Shown here piece after piece: positions 29,289-38,800 of a stretch of DNA of 64,000 bases. Within the stretch, counting starts at the first letter, position 1. Each line of letters starts with the position of its first letter. Source of the DNA: Caulobacter vibrioides OR37 (GTDB taxonomy: Bacteria > Pseudomonadota > Alphaproteobacteria > Caulobacterales > Caulobacteraceae). A program made the position numbers and the translations under genes. A model generated the notes under the pieces. The model saw nothing but the letters and a program-made list of their open reading frames with translations, had not been told where the DNA came from and made no database searches. The stretch is taken from contig NZ_APMP01000020.1 in the NCBI RefSeq assembly GCF_000372645.1, forward strand, positions 1 through 64,000, read 5' to 3'.

Positions 29289-29663
29289 TTATGCCCCGGC
29301 GTCGGCTTTGACCGGCTCCCAAAGCTCGATCTTGACCCCGGCCGGGTCCAGAAGCCAGGCGAAACGACCCATGCCGCCCTCGTCCTGCCGTCCCAGCGGC
29401 TCGACGCCCTCGGCGGCGGCCTTGGCCAGCACGCCATCGATATCGTCGACGATGAAATTGATCATGAACGGCGCGTTCGAAGGCTCGAAATATTTCGTGT
29501 CGGCCGCGAACGGCGACCAGGTCGACTTACCCGCCGGATATTTGAACAGAGCCCCGCCCCAGCTCTGCACGTCGAAGCCCAGCACGCGGCCGTACCACTC
29601 GCGCAAGGCGGCGGGATCCTCCGCCTTGAAAAAGATACCGCCCAGACCCAGAACCTTGGCCAC
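29289..29663 (-). CDS. VOC (glyoxalase/dioxygenase-fold) family protein
   Basis: 124-residue vicinal-oxygen-chelate protein: LGLGGIFFKAEDPAALREWY at the N-terminus, APFMINFIVDDIDGVLAKA in the middle and AWLLDPAGVKIELWEPV at the end, where Glu is the usual metal ligand. Members range from glyoxalase I and ring-cleaving dioxygenases to antibiotic-binding proteins. The exact activity is not predictable, and the first-motif metal ligand is not obvious here. It ends just upstream of the ArsR-methyltransferase operator on the same strand, so it is probably read separately. Confidence 0.88.
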   Translation of the reverse strand: MAKVLGLGGIFFKAEDPAALREWYGRVLGFDVQSWGGALFKYPAGKSTWSPFAADTKYFEPSNAPFMINFIVDDIDGVLAKAAAEGVEPLGRQDEGGMGRFAWLLDPAGVKIELWEPVKADAGA

Positions 29664-29697
29664 TTTCGCGCCTCCAATCGCTGCGATGGTGCGAGCC

Positions 29698-29811
29698 TAG
29701 AGCGTGACGCCGAAAGTGGGAACCGGTTTCGGCGCGAGTCACGCTCTAAGTATTTGATTTAGAGCCTCGTTATCGCGTCAAAACGATTCCGTTTTGACGC
29801 GCGAGGCTCTA
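29698..29811. repeat. Double-hairpin intergenic element, copy 4
   Basis: The left unit is nearly identical to copy 1: AGAGCGTGAC ... GTCACGCTCT with CCGAAA/TTTCGG inside. The linker is AAGTATTTGATTT. The right unit AGAGCCTCG (29761-29769) pairs with CGAGGCTCT (29802-29810) and contains CGCGTCAAAACG opposite its complement. It lies between divergent genes, so termination cannot be its only role. Confidence 0.85.
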
Positions 29812-29832
29812 GCAAGGTTTTGGGAACCTGCC

Positions 29833-30222
29833 ATGTTGCTTGCCGCCCTGATGCTGCTTTCCGCGCCCAACTGCCTGCCCCACGCGGGTCCGCAGCGCCT
29901 TGAGGGCGTGCTGGTCGCCCACACCTTTCCTGGTCCGCCGAACTTCGAGTCGATCAAGGATGGCGATACGCCCGAGCGTTACTGGCTGCTGCGCCTGGCC
30001 CGCCCGATCTGCGTCGCGAACGATCCAAAGGATCCCGAGACCGGCGAGGGCGCCAAGAACGTGCGCGAGATCCAGCTTATCCTGGCGCCCGAGGACTTCG
30101 CCCGCTACCGCCCGCTGCTCGGCAAGCCGATCATCGCCCAGGGCGATTTCATGAGCCCGATGAGCGGCCATCATCACACGTCGATCCTGCTGCAAGGCGT
30201 GACCCTGGCCCGCCGGCCTTAG
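29833..30222 (+). CDS. DUF4431-like exported protein
   Basis: 129 residues from the ATG at 29833. An in-frame earlier ATG would fall inside the repeat element. The N-terminal hydrophobic segment (LLAALMLLSAPNCLPHAG) is a short signal peptide. The body, LEGVLVAHTFPGPPNFES through YWLLRLARPICVANDPKD and VREIQLILAPEDFARYRPLLGK, is characteristic of DUF4431, a small periplasmic domain of unknown function. It ends with a histidine cluster (SGHHHTS). It converges on the HxlR gene, sharing 4 bp at the 3' ends. Confidence 0.75.
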   Translation: MLLAALMLLSAPNCLPHAGPQRLEGVLVAHTFPGPPNFESIKDGDTPERYWLLRLARPICVANDPKDPETGEGAKNVREIQLILAPEDFARYRPLLGKPIIAQGDFMSPMSGHHHTSILLQGVTLARRP

Positions 30223-30572
30223 GTTCGCAGCGACGCGGCCCAGGCTTCGGACCAGGCCATCAGCGGCCAGAGCGCGACGATCAACTCGGCGCCGCGCGCG
30301 GTCAGCCGATAGCCCCCATCGGCCGCCACCACGTCGGCCGCCCGAAGCTCGGCGAGGCGCGTGTTCAGGGTGCCCGGCGGCAGCTCCGCCGCCGCCAGCA
30401 GGGCTCGGAAGGTCAGCACCCGTCCCTCGCGCAGTTCCCAGACGATCCGCAGCGCGCCTCGCCGCCCCAGGAGGTCCAGCGCCGCCATGATCGGCTTGCC
30501 GGTCTCCGAGCCTCGGACCGCGCCCCCGGGAAGAGGTGCTTCAATTTTTGTAGCAACATCATCGGTCTTCAT
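30219..30572 (-). CDS. HxlR-type winged-helix transcriptional regulator
   Basis: About 117 residues from the ATG at 30572; an ATG 33 nt earlier is possible but would overlap the divergent gene. The core ALDLLGRRGALRIVWELREGRVLTFRALLAA and LNTRLAELRAADVVAADGGYRLTARGAELI is the MarR-like winged helix of the HxlR family. HxlR proteins commonly repress a divergent neighbour in response to reactive electrophiles or oxidants. The neighbour here is a CMD/AhpD-like gene, and a palindrome sits between the two starts. No conserved N-terminal cysteine is visible in the shorter form. Confidence 0.82.
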   Translation of the reverse strand: MKTDDVATKIEAPLPGGAVRGSETGKPIMAALDLLGRRGALRIVWELREGRVLTFRALLAAAELPPGTLNTRLAELRAADVVAADGGYRLTARGAELIVALWPLMAWSEAWAASLRT

Positions 30573-30574
30573 GA

Positions 30575-30587
30575 TACAAATTTTGTA
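30575..30587. promoter_or_regulatory. Palindromic operator between the HxlR and CMD genes
   Basis: TACAAA-T-TTTGTA, a perfect 6+1+6 palindrome, lies 2 bp upstream of the HxlR start and 16 bp upstream of the divergent start at 30604. A related half, TTTTGTAGCAAC, recurs inside the start of the HxlR gene (30546-30557). It is the natural binding site for the adjacent regulator. Confidence 0.6.
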
Positions 30588-30603
30588 GCACGGAGATCTC
30601 GCC

Positions 30604-31167
30604 ATGTCGCCCAGAATGCCGCTCGCCGAAGCCCCCTATCCGCCCGCCGTCGATCGCACGCTGCGGACCTTGAAGACGCCCGGCGAGCAGCCTTTGTCGC
30701 TGTTCCGCACCCTGGCCCGGGACGAGCGACTGTTTGCCCGCTTCACTGGCGGCGGCCTTCTGGATCAGGGCCACCTGTCCCTGCGCGACCGTGAAATCGT
30801 CATCCATCGCGTCTGCGCCCTGAACGGCTGCGGCTATGAGTGGGGCGTGCACGCGGCGATCTTCGCCTCGGCGGCCGGTCTCGACGCCGAGCAGTTGGCG
30901 GCCACCGCCGCGCAGGGGATCGCGTCTTGCTGGAGTCCGCGAGACGCGCTGCTGATCGCCTTCTGCGATGCGGTGAACGCGAGCGCCGACATCGACGACC
31001 TTCTTTGGTCCCGACTCGCCGACGCCTTCTCGGAAGAGGCCCGTCTCGAGTTGATGATGCTGGCCGGATTCTATCGGACCGTCAGTCTGCTCGCGAACGG
31101 CCTGCGCCTCCAGCCGGAAGCCTTCGCCACGCCGTTTCCGCCCCCTTGCTCCGGCTCCGAGATGTAA
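30604..31167 (+). CDS. Carboxymuconolactone-decarboxylase/AhpD-like family protein
   Basis: 187-residue helical protein with GGAG before the ATG at 30604. The CMD signature appears as LSLRDREIVIHRVCALNGCGYEWGVHAAIF (Cys, then Cys and a downstream His). In AhpD-type members a CxxC plus His relay performs peroxide-linked disulfide chemistry. Here the spacing is Cys-x4-Cys, so the redox role is uncertain. Members without a redox pair act as decarboxylases. Divergent from, and probably controlled by, the HxlR regulator. Confidence 0.83.
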   Translation: MSPRMPLAEAPYPPAVDRTLRTLKTPGEQPLSLFRTLARDERLFARFTGGGLLDQGHLSLRDREIVIHRVCALNGCGYEWGVHAAIFASAAGLDAEQLAATAAQGIASCWSPRDALLIAFCDAVNASADIDDLLWSRLADAFSEEARLELMMLAGFYRTVSLLANGLRLQPEAFATPFPPPCSGSEM

Positions 31168-31184
31168 GGTCTCGCGCGACCCGC

Positions 31185-33326
31185 CTAGGGACCGCCGTAG
31201 TCGAAGCTGGGCGCCTTCTTCGCCTTGCCGCCCAGGGCGTAGGACAGGCCGATGGTGACGCGGCGCGAGTCGTAGCTGTACTCGGTGCGCTGACTCAGGC
31301 CCGGCTGGTCAATGAAATCCCGGATGCGGTTACCGGTGTTGAACAGGTCGCGGACGCTGGCCACGAGGAACAGCCGGTCATCGATCTTGCGCCGATAGCC
31401 AAGATTGATCCGGCCATAGGCGGGTCCATGGCCCTGCGGCGTCAGGCGATTGGCGCGGACGACAAGGTTCAGTTGCAGCAGATCTGCGGGGGACATCTGC
31501 GCGTTCAGAGAGGCCTTGCCGCCGACCAGAACCGCCGAGCGCTTGGCTTGGACGGTCAGGTTTCCAGGATCGATCTCGGAATAGGTGGCGGTGGCGCTGG
31601 TGGTGTAGGTCAGCTTGGGCGCCAATCGTCCGCCCGCCGAAAGCTCCAGGCCGGCGTTGCGCTTTCGACCCAGGTTCCGCTTGGTGGACAGCAAGGTCCC
31701 GCCGTCCAGCGGGGTGAGGATATCGGTCACGGTATCGCGGATATCGCGCAGAAAGAGCGTCGCCATCCGATAGGTCGGTCCGTCGCGATATTCGTAGGAC
31801 GCCTCGTAGCCGCGCGTTTCCTCCGGCTTCAGGTCCGGATTGCCGGCGGTCACGATCAGAGCTCCGGCGCGGCTGGGAAACGGGTTGAGATCATCCGGAT
31901 CGGGCCGTTCGATCCGCTGGGCGTAGCTGGCCTTCAGCCGCCGCTTGTCGTCCAGCGCATAGTCCAGATAGAGCGACGGAAAAGCGCGGGTGTCGCTGTC
32001 GCGCCGCTCGCCGCCCAAGGTCAGTTGCCCGGTCGTGATCCGCGCGTGCTCGACCCGAACGCCTGTCTGCACGGTCAGCTTGCCGAAGGGCCGCTCCAAC
32101 GTCGCATAGACCGCGGAAACGACCTGCCCGTAGTGGAAACGGTTGGCCTGCACTGGGTCCGGCGTCGCCGACGCCGCGCTGGCGCCGCGCGCGCCGCTGT
32201 TCTCGTAGAGATAGCCGTCGTCCTCGATCTGGCCGCCCGCGGTCAGCTTGGCGTCCTTGGGCAGGGGCTTGCGATAGTCGACCGAAGCCCGCGTCAGGGT
32301 CTGGCGCTGGTCGAAATTGAACGACTCGTAGGCCCCGGCCGCCGGCGCGCCGAGACTGTAGAGATAGGGCTGACGGTCCTTGTTGATCGTCGAGCCGCGC
32401 GTCAGGCCCAGCGTCAGGTCGTGATCCTCGCCCGCCATCTTGCGGATCAGCTGGGTCTCGATCTCGTCGTCATAAACCCGGTTGGTCCGTCGCTCGTCCC
32501 GCGCGGACCGGCTCTGGCCCGCGGGCGATCGGACGACGAAGACGTCGTTCGGATGACTGAGGAAATCCAGCTGCATGACGTGCGCTTCCGCCGACAGCTT
32601 GGTGCGCGGATCGAGGTCGTAGTCGGCGGCCACGTGCGCCGTGCCGGTATAGGTGCTGGGATCGGCCCGACGAACATTGGCGCTTTCGACCTCACCGGCC
32701 TCACGACGGTTGTCGCTGATCGTCATATGACGCACGTCGCGTCTCACGGTCAGGTCGCCGTTCAAGGATAGCTTGTTGGCATTGTAGCCGAGCGACGCGC
32801 TCACATTGGCGTCGCCCTTGTCGCTGGCGCTGGCCTGGAGAGAGCCCGTGCGGCCCGCGCCATGGGCCTTCTTGCTGATCAGATTGATGACCCCGCCCGA
32901 CCCGTTGGCGTTGAAGGCGGCCGGCGGGTTGGTGATGATCTCGACGCGGTCGTACTGATTGGCGGGGAGCTGTTGCAGGGCCGCCGCGCGGCCCGCGCCG
33001 TTGAAAAGACCGGAGGGCTTGCCGTCCACCAAGATGGTGACGTTCGGGTCGCCCCGCAGCGCGAGGTTTCCCTGAGCGTCGACCTCGACCGACGGAAGGT
33101 TGCCTAGCGCGTCGCCGATCGATCCTGTCGTCGCCTGCAGATCGCCGGAAAGGCTGTAAGCGCGCCGGTCTATGGCGCTGCGCACGCCGTCCTTGGATGG
33201 CGCGGACACCACGACGCCATCGACCCTGTTAGGCGGACGGCTCGCGGCCGGAGGCGCCGGAGTCTGGGATGCGGGCTCCTGGACGGCGGGAGCTGCGAGG
33301 GCGGATAGGTCAAGTGAAACGATCAT
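31185..33326 (-). CDS. TonB-dependent receptor-like outer-membrane beta-barrel protein
   Basis: 713 residues with a plug-type domain (IGDALGNLPSVEVDAQGNLALRG, VTILVDGKPSG, VEIITNPPAAFNANGSGGVINLI) and a barrel of the OMP_b-brl_3 type, distinct from the other two receptors. The N-terminus (MIVSLDLSALAAPAVQEP) is a poor signal peptide: it has no positive charge and an in-frame TAG lies two codons before the ATG, so it cannot be extended. Either the start region has eroded or a non-canonical signal is used. The ligand is unknown and no regulator is linked. Confidence 0.85.
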   Translation of the reverse strand: MIVSLDLSALAAPAVQEPASQTPAPPAASRPPNRVDGVVVSAPSKDGVRSAIDRRAYSLSGDLQATTGSIGDALGNLPSVEVDAQGNLALRGDPNVTILVDGKPSGLFNGAGRAAALQQLPANQYDRVEIITNPPAAFNANGSGGVINLISKKAHGAGRTGSLQASASDKGDANVSASLGYNANKLSLNGDLTVRRDVRHMTISDNRREAGEVESANVRRADPSTYTGTAHVAADYDLDPRTKLSAEAHVMQLDFLSHPNDVFVVRSPAGQSRSARDERRTNRVYDDEIETQLIRKMAGEDHDLTLGLTRGSTINKDRQPYLYSLGAPAAGAYESFNFDQRQTLTRASVDYRKPLPKDAKLTAGGQIEDDGYLYENSGARGASAASATPDPVQANRFHYGQVVSAVYATLERPFGKLTVQTGVRVEHARITTGQLTLGGERRDSDTRAFPSLYLDYALDDKRRLKASYAQRIERPDPDDLNPFPSRAGALIVTAGNPDLKPEETRGYEASYEYRDGPTYRMATLFLRDIRDTVTDILTPLDGGTLLSTKRNLGRKRNAGLELSAGGRLAPKLTYTTSATATYSEIDPGNLTVQAKRSAVLVGGKASLNAQMSPADLLQLNLVVRANRLTPQGHGPAYGRINLGYRRKIDDRLFLVASVRDLFNTGNRIRDFIDQPGLSQRTEYSYDSRRVTIGLSYALGGKAKKAPSFDYGGP

Positions 33327-33356
33327 CTCGACCTATCGCTTAAGTCGCGGAACGCT

Positions 33357-33379
33357 TCGGCGCTCGCAATGAGCGCCGA
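33357..33379. terminator. Hairpin between minus-strand genes
   Basis: TCGGCGCTC (33357-33365) pairs perfectly with GAGCGCCGA (33371-33379) around a 5-nt loop, upstream of the receptor gene and downstream of nothing on the plus strand. No T-run follows on either strand, so intrinsic termination is uncertain. Confidence 0.35.
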
Positions 33380-33408
33380 GGAGCTTTGTCAAGCTTCCGC
33401 CCCGCGCG

Positions 33409-34368
33409 TTAAGCCGCCACGGGCGAGGCCAGCGGTTCGCCGTGGAAGTAACGCCGCAGGTTCTCCAAGGTCAGGCTGACCATGGCGGGAAGGCTGTCCA
33501 GAGTGGCCCCCGCCGAGTGCGGCGTCAGCACCGTATGCGGCACGCCGACCCAGCGAGCGGGCGGCGTAGGCTCCTGCGCATAGACGTCCAGAGCCGCCAT
33601 GCCCAGGGTTCCGGCCTTCAGGGCCTCGATCAGGGCGTCCTCGTCGATCAGCGCGCCGCGCGCGACATTGACGATCAGGCCTTGAGGCCCGACGGCTTCG
33701 ATCACGGCCTTGTCGATCAAATGACGGTTCGAGGCGTCGGAGCGCGAGCAGATCACCAGCACATCGCTGTCGCGCGCCAGGGCCATCAAGCTCTCGGCGC
33801 GACGATAGCCGCTGTCCTTGGGGCGCGGCCCCCACCAGGACACCTTCATCTCGAAGGCGCTCAGACGGTTGGCGACGGCCTCGCCGATGTGGCCCAGGCC
33901 GACGATGCCCGCCTTGCGGCCGCGCAGGCCGTGGCGCGGGGCCATGCGCTCCGCATGGGTCCAGTGGCCGCCGCGCAGGCGCTGATCGCCCTCGACGATG
34001 CCGCGCCAGGCGGCCAGAACCAGTCCCACCGCGTGGTCGGCGACATCGGCGGCGTTCAGCCCCGTCGAGTGGGTGACGGCGATGCCGTGCGCCTTGCACC
34101 ACGGGACGTCGACGCCGTCATAGCCGACACTGACGCAGGCGATCAGACCCAGCTGCGGCATTTCCGACAGCATGTCGCGCGAGAGGGCGAACTCGCCCGC
34201 GTGGACGATGGCGCGCACGCGGCGCCCCGGTCCTTCCAGGAACGCGATCCGGTCGGGATAGTCCCAAAGTCGATGGACTTCGTAGGCGCCCTCCAGCATC
34301 GGCTGCAGCGGCATCAACATCTCGTGCGACAGCAGGATGTGGGGCTTTTCGACCGGGGTTTGCGGCAT
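33409..34368 (-). CDS. D-isomer-specific 2-hydroxyacid dehydrogenase
   Basis: About 319 residues from the ATG at 34368, preceded by GGAGG; an ATG 18 nt earlier lacks a ribosome site. The NAD-binding motif is GIVGLGHIGEAVANRLSAF, and the catalytic triad appears as Arg in ICSRSDASNRHLI, Glu in the YAQEP turn and His in LTPHSAGAT. It reduces 2-oxoacids such as glyoxylate or hydroxypyruvate with NAD(P)H. The substrate is not resolved. The start is separated from pfpI-like gene by copy 5 of the repeat. Confidence 0.93.
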   Translation of the reverse strand: MPQTPVEKPHILLSHEMLMPLQPMLEGAYEVHRLWDYPDRIAFLEGPGRRVRAIVHAGEFALSRDMLSEMPQLGLIACVSVGYDGVDVPWCKAHGIAVTHSTGLNAADVADHAVGLVLAAWRGIVEGDQRLRGGHWTHAERMAPRHGLRGRKAGIVGLGHIGEAVANRLSAFEMKVSWWGPRPKDSGYRRAESLMALARDSDVLVICSRSDASNRHLIDKAVIEAVGPQGLIVNVARGALIDEDALIEALKAGTLGMAALDVYAQEPTPPARWVGVPHTVLTPHSAGATLDSLPAMVSLTLENLRRYFHGEPLASPVAA

Positions 34369-34487
34369 TGCGGGCGCGTCCTCCATGCGAGGCCGGTCGC
34401 GCGGACCGGCGGGACAAACGTCTTGCGGACCAAGCTACTCCGCTGGGAGCGCTTGGCCAGACCTAAGCAGCACAAAGGCCCGCCGCT

Positions 34488-34597
34488 AGAGCCCTTTCCG
34501 AGTTGATTGATCCAATCAGATCGGAAAGGGCTCCAAATCAAAAGCTTAGAGCATTTTTCGATCCGATAACCGTTTCACACTTATCGGAAAATGCTCC
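34488..34597. repeat. Double-hairpin intergenic element, copy 5
   Basis: AGAGCCCTTTCCGA pairs with TCGGAAAGGGCT (through 34532), with a TTGATT/AATCA core in the loop. The linker CAAATCAAAAGCTT leads to AGAGCATTTTTCGATCCGATAA pairing with TTATCGGAAAATGCT at the right. The arms share no sequence with copies 1-4 beyond the AGAGC ends and linker. It lies between two minus-strand genes. Confidence 0.82.
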
Positions 34598-34626
34598 AGA
34601 CGGGCCTTCACGGTGGTGTTACGGGT

Positions 34627-35178
34627 TCAGTGTCGGCCTTCGGCGAACGCCTCGATCATCTTGGCGCAGAAGGCCGGCAGGTCGTCGGGCTTGCGCGAGG
34701 TGACCAGGCCGTCGTCGACCACCACTTCACGATCGACCCAGTTCGCGCCGGCGTTCTTCAGGTCGGTCTCCAGCGACGGCCACGAGGTCATTTCCTTGCC
34801 ATCGACCGCGCCCGCGTTGATCAGCGTCCAGGGACCATGACAGATGGCCGCGATCGGCTTCCTGGCGGCGACGAAGTGGCGGATGAAGGCGATGGCCTTG
34901 GGCTCCAGCCGGAGCGCGTCGGGATTGATCACACCGCCCGGCAACACGATGCTGTCGTAGTCCTCAGGACGCGCGGCGGAGAGCTCGCGATCCACGGGTA
35001 CGGCGCGGCCCTTGTCGTGGTGCTCCCAGCCCTGGATCTGGCCGGACTTGGGCGAGACCACCTCGACCTCCGCGCCGGCCGCCTTCAGCGCCTCGACGGG
35101 TTTCTCGAGTTCGGATTGCTCGAAGCCATCGGTGGCCAGCACGGCCACCTTGTGGCCGGAGAGAGTTTGATCGGTCAT
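34627..35178 (-). CDS. DJ-1/PfpI-family protein (stress-related deglycase or protease-like)
   Basis: 183-residue DJ-1/PfpI protein of the YhbO/PfpI branch. The start MTDQTLSGHKVAVLATDGFEQ has the elbow Glu region (ATDGFEQSEL). The nucleophile Cys sits in PIAAICHGPWTLINA, followed by the adjacent catalytic His. The C-terminal VVVDDGLVTSRKPDDLPAF is also typical. Members have been assigned intracellular protease, protein or nucleotide deglycase and general stress roles; the sequence does not decide between them. Single gene. Confidence 0.93.
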   Translation of the reverse strand: MTDQTLSGHKVAVLATDGFEQSELEKPVEALKAAGAEVEVVSPKSGQIQGWEHHDKGRAVPVDRELSAARPEDYDSIVLPGGVINPDALRLEPKAIAFIRHFVAARKPIAAICHGPWTLINAGAVDGKEMTSWPSLETDLKNAGANWVDREVVVDDGLVTSRKPDDLPAFCAKMIEAFAEGRH

Positions 35179-35343
35179 GGCGGGGGATCCTTTGCGAACG
35201 TCGGGGGAGCGACAGGTCGCGGAGAAACCGGCTCGGCGCCCGGCGAGTTCCCGGCCATGCGCAAGGCCAAGCTGTGAACGACCGGCGCCGTCGCGGGTTT
35301 TGCTTGAAGCGCCAAGACGGCGCTCAACGCACGGAGAACCCTG

Positions 35344-35781
35344 ATGTTGACCAAGACGCTCGCCGCGACCGCGGCGCTCTCGATGCTGGTCTGCGGCGGC
35401 GCGGCCCTGGCCGCCCAGCCCAAGTCGTCGGCCGCCGTGGCCGCCCCCAAGCAGCCGATCCCCTACTCACAGCTCGACGCCTATCTGAAGGCCTCGCCCA
35501 AGGCGCGGGCCAACAAGGACTGGTGGTCGGGCTCGGCCTCGACCGGTTCGGCGACCGACACCTCGGCCACCGTTCCGATGCAGAGCTCGCCGATGACCGG
35601 GGCGACGACGCCGTCGGGCGACATGTCGGCGATGCCGCCGGCGACCACGCCGGACACCTCGGTGAATCCGCCGAGCAACAGCGCCTCGCCCAGCATGCCC
35701 TCGACGCCGCCGACCAACGCGCCGGCCCAGCCGAACACGCCGGACATGTCGTCGCCCGCCAATCCGACGCAACCCAAATAG
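35344..35781 (+). CDS. Small exported Pro/Ser/Thr-rich protein, unknown function
   Basis: 145 residues with a signal peptide (MLTKTLAATAALSMLVCGGAALA). A short conserved-looking segment (PIPYSQLDAYLKASPKARANKDWW, about 38-61) follows, then a long low-complexity Ser/Thr/Pro/Ala/Met region to the end. The tail appears unstructured. It is convergent with the RTX gene and ends 50 bp before it. No family assignment is possible by eye. Confidence 0.7.
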   Translation: MLTKTLAATAALSMLVCGGAALAAQPKSSAAVAAPKQPIPYSQLDAYLKASPKARANKDWWSGSASTGSATDTSATVPMQSSPMTGATTPSGDMSAMPPATTPDTSVNPPSNSASPSMPSTPPTNAPAQPNTPDMSSPANPTQPK

Positions 35782-35830
35782 GCCCGAACGCGGCGGAGCG
35801 GCCCCGAGACGCCTCCGGCCGCTCCGCCGC

Positions 35831-38800
35831 TCAGGCCCCGCCGTACACGAAGTCGGCCTTGTAATAGCCCTTGGCCGGATCGAGGATGTCGATCGCGAAC
35901 GGCGCGGAGCCGTCCGCCAGGTCCGTCAGCCAAGCGTCGTTGGACCTGACCATGACGCCCAGGTCGGCCTTCTGCGCCTCGGCCAGGAGCCAACCGACCA
36001 TCGCCGCCTTCGTCCCGACGCCGTTCGCGCCGTCGCCGCCGTAGTAGGCGAAATAGTCGGCGCGGGTGTCGATCAGGGCATGGATCTTGGCGTCCGTCGG
36101 CGCCGCGCCGAAGATGGTCTTGTAGACCTCGCGCGTCGCGTCGAAGAGGCTCATCGCGCCATACTTGGCCGCGAAAGCGTCCTTGCCCTCGCCATTCTTG
36201 CCGAGGTTCACCGCGAAGTTGATGTAGCGGTTCTCCAGATTGAAGGTCTGGTAGTAGGCGCTGTTGAGGTTGTTGGCGTTCGGACCGGTCGGCGAGACCA
36301 GATAGTCGACGCCGGCCTGGCTTGGAATCTTTCCGGTGAAGAACTCATAGGCCAGGGTCGCGACGGAGGTCGTGGCGCCGGCTTGCTTGACGATCGCGGC
36401 GGTGACCTGATCCGCCGACAGCGTTCCGGCCGTCCACTTGGCAAGCAGATCCTGTGAGAGTCCGGCCAGGGCCGAGGACGCGCTGGTCCGCAGGATCGCG
36501 TTCATCTCGGAGGTGATTTCCGCCGCCGACGGGTCGGACGCGAACACGATGTGCTCGACATTGATCAGCTTGTCGGTTCCGTCGGGCGAACCGGATCGCA
36601 GATCGGTCACCGTGGTCGAGCCGTCGGCGTTCTGGACCACCGAATAGTTCGACTTGGCCGATTTGTAGATGACCGTGTCGTTCCCATCGCCGCCATCGAT
36701 CGTATCGTTGCCGGGGCCGCCGATCAGCGTGTCGTCCCCCGCGCCGCCATTCAGGATGTCGTCGCCCGCACCGCCATCTAACAGATTGGCGCCGGCGTCG
36801 CCGGTCAGGATGTCGGCATAGGCCGATCCCCTTAGCCCTTCGATGCCATCCAGGAAGTCGACGCCCGCGCCGCGCGTATTCTGCCAGACGTCGGCCTTGG
36901 TCAGGTCGACCGTGACCCCGCTCGCGGCGGTTTCGTAGGAGGCGATATCGAAGCCAGCGCCGCCGTAGAGCGCGTCATCACCGTCCTCGCCCATGAGGAT
37001 GTCGTTGCCGTCGTCGCCCATCAGGGTGTCCGCGCCGCCGCCGCCGCGGATGACGTCATCCCCTGCCCCGCCCGAGATCGTGTTGGCGCCGCTGTCGCCG
37101 GTCAGCGTGTCCGCGTAGGCCGATCCCCAGAGATTCTCGATGGAGATCAGCGTATCGATCCCCGCGCTCTTGGTGTCCTGGGCCTGGGTGATCGCCAGGT
37201 TCACCGTGACGCCGCCCGGCGCGTCGCGATAGTCGGCCCAGTCGCTGCCGGCGCCGCCGTCCAGCTTGTCGTTTCCAGGGCCGCCCTTCAGCGTGTCGTT
37301 GCCGCTGTCGCCGATGAGGATATCGTCGCCATCGCCGCCGCTAATGACGTCGTCGCCGCCGAAACCTTCCAGCCGATCGGGTCCGCTGGTCCCCACCAGG
37401 GTGTCGGCATTGTCCGTGCCGCCGTCCGGCTTGAGATGCGCGAGGTCGACGGAGACGACGCTGACGTCGCTGGTGATCAGCATCCGCGTTCCGTCATTGC
37501 TGACGATCACCCGGTCGCCGAAGCTGGCCGAATAGTAGCCCGTCGAGCTCAAGCCGACATCCACCCCGAGGGAATAGACCTGCTCGATACTCCAGTTGCC
37601 TGTCGAGAACTGGAAGATGCGGTCCGTGGTGGCGTCCACAACGTAGAGGTGGCGGCCGTCGGCGCTGAAATCCAATCCAAAGACGCCATAGCCCAGTTCA
37701 GGATGGCTCTTGGATACGTCCTGAATGAAATGCAGCGATCCGTCGTAGACATAGAGGTCGCGGGAGAACTGCGCGACATAGCTGCCATCGCCCGCGATGG
37801 CGCTGACAGGTACGCCGTAGCCGTACACGCCATCGGCGTACATGCCGTGATAGGCGATCAGACTCCCGCCAGAATAGATGAAGAGCGGCGCATCGGAGAT
37901 GCCGGTGATGCTGAAGAGCGTCTTGCTATGATCATCGGTCGAGTAGAGCGAACCAGAAACCATCGCGTACGAATTCGACGTCGCGAAGACGCCGGTCGCG
38001 AGGTCCAGTGTCACCGGCTTGGCGCCGTTTCCATAGCCGTCCTGGGCGAACAGCACCTTGTTGTCGCTGGTGAAAGCGACGTTATAGGTTCCTCCCTGAG
38101 CGCCCGCCTGGGCATAGTCTTTCACCTGGCCGGTCAGCGTATCCAGAACGTGGATCTTCATCGTGCCCGTCACGCCCGACAGGGACGACCGGTCATAGAT
38201 GCTGTTGTCCAGCGCCTGTTCCGCGACGACGATGAAGCGCCCGTCCGACGACACATCCATGCCGCCGAGTCGCACGCCGACCTTCCAACGCGCGAGAATG
38301 TCCCCCGTCGCCGTGTTCAGCGCGGTGACGTAGCCCTCGCTGTTGGAGACGTAGGCGGTCTTGCCATCGGGGGAGAGAACGGCGTCCACGATCTGGCCGG
38401 TGGCGATCGTGTCGACCGCCTTGGGCGGCAAGACGTCCTTGAGCGCGACACTGGCGTCCGACGGCGACAGGGTCACGGTCTTGTCGGTGAATCGCAGCTT
38501 CTCGATGTTGAGGAGCGTATCGGTCCCCTCGCCGCCCGTCGCGCGCGTGTCGCGAACCGTCCAGGTTCCATCGGCGTTGCGGGTCCAGGCATAGTTCGAC
38601 GACGCCGATCCGTAGATCGCCGTATCGACCCCGCCGCCGCCGTCGATGATATCGTCGCCGCGGCCGCCCTCGAAGGTCTCATCCGCCGCCGAGCCCTGGA
38701 AAACGTCGTTGAAGGCGGAACCCTTGAGGCCCTCGATATTGGACAGCGTGTCGAAGCCATCGCCGTGCGTGTTCTGCATCACGCCGACCTTGGTCAGGTC

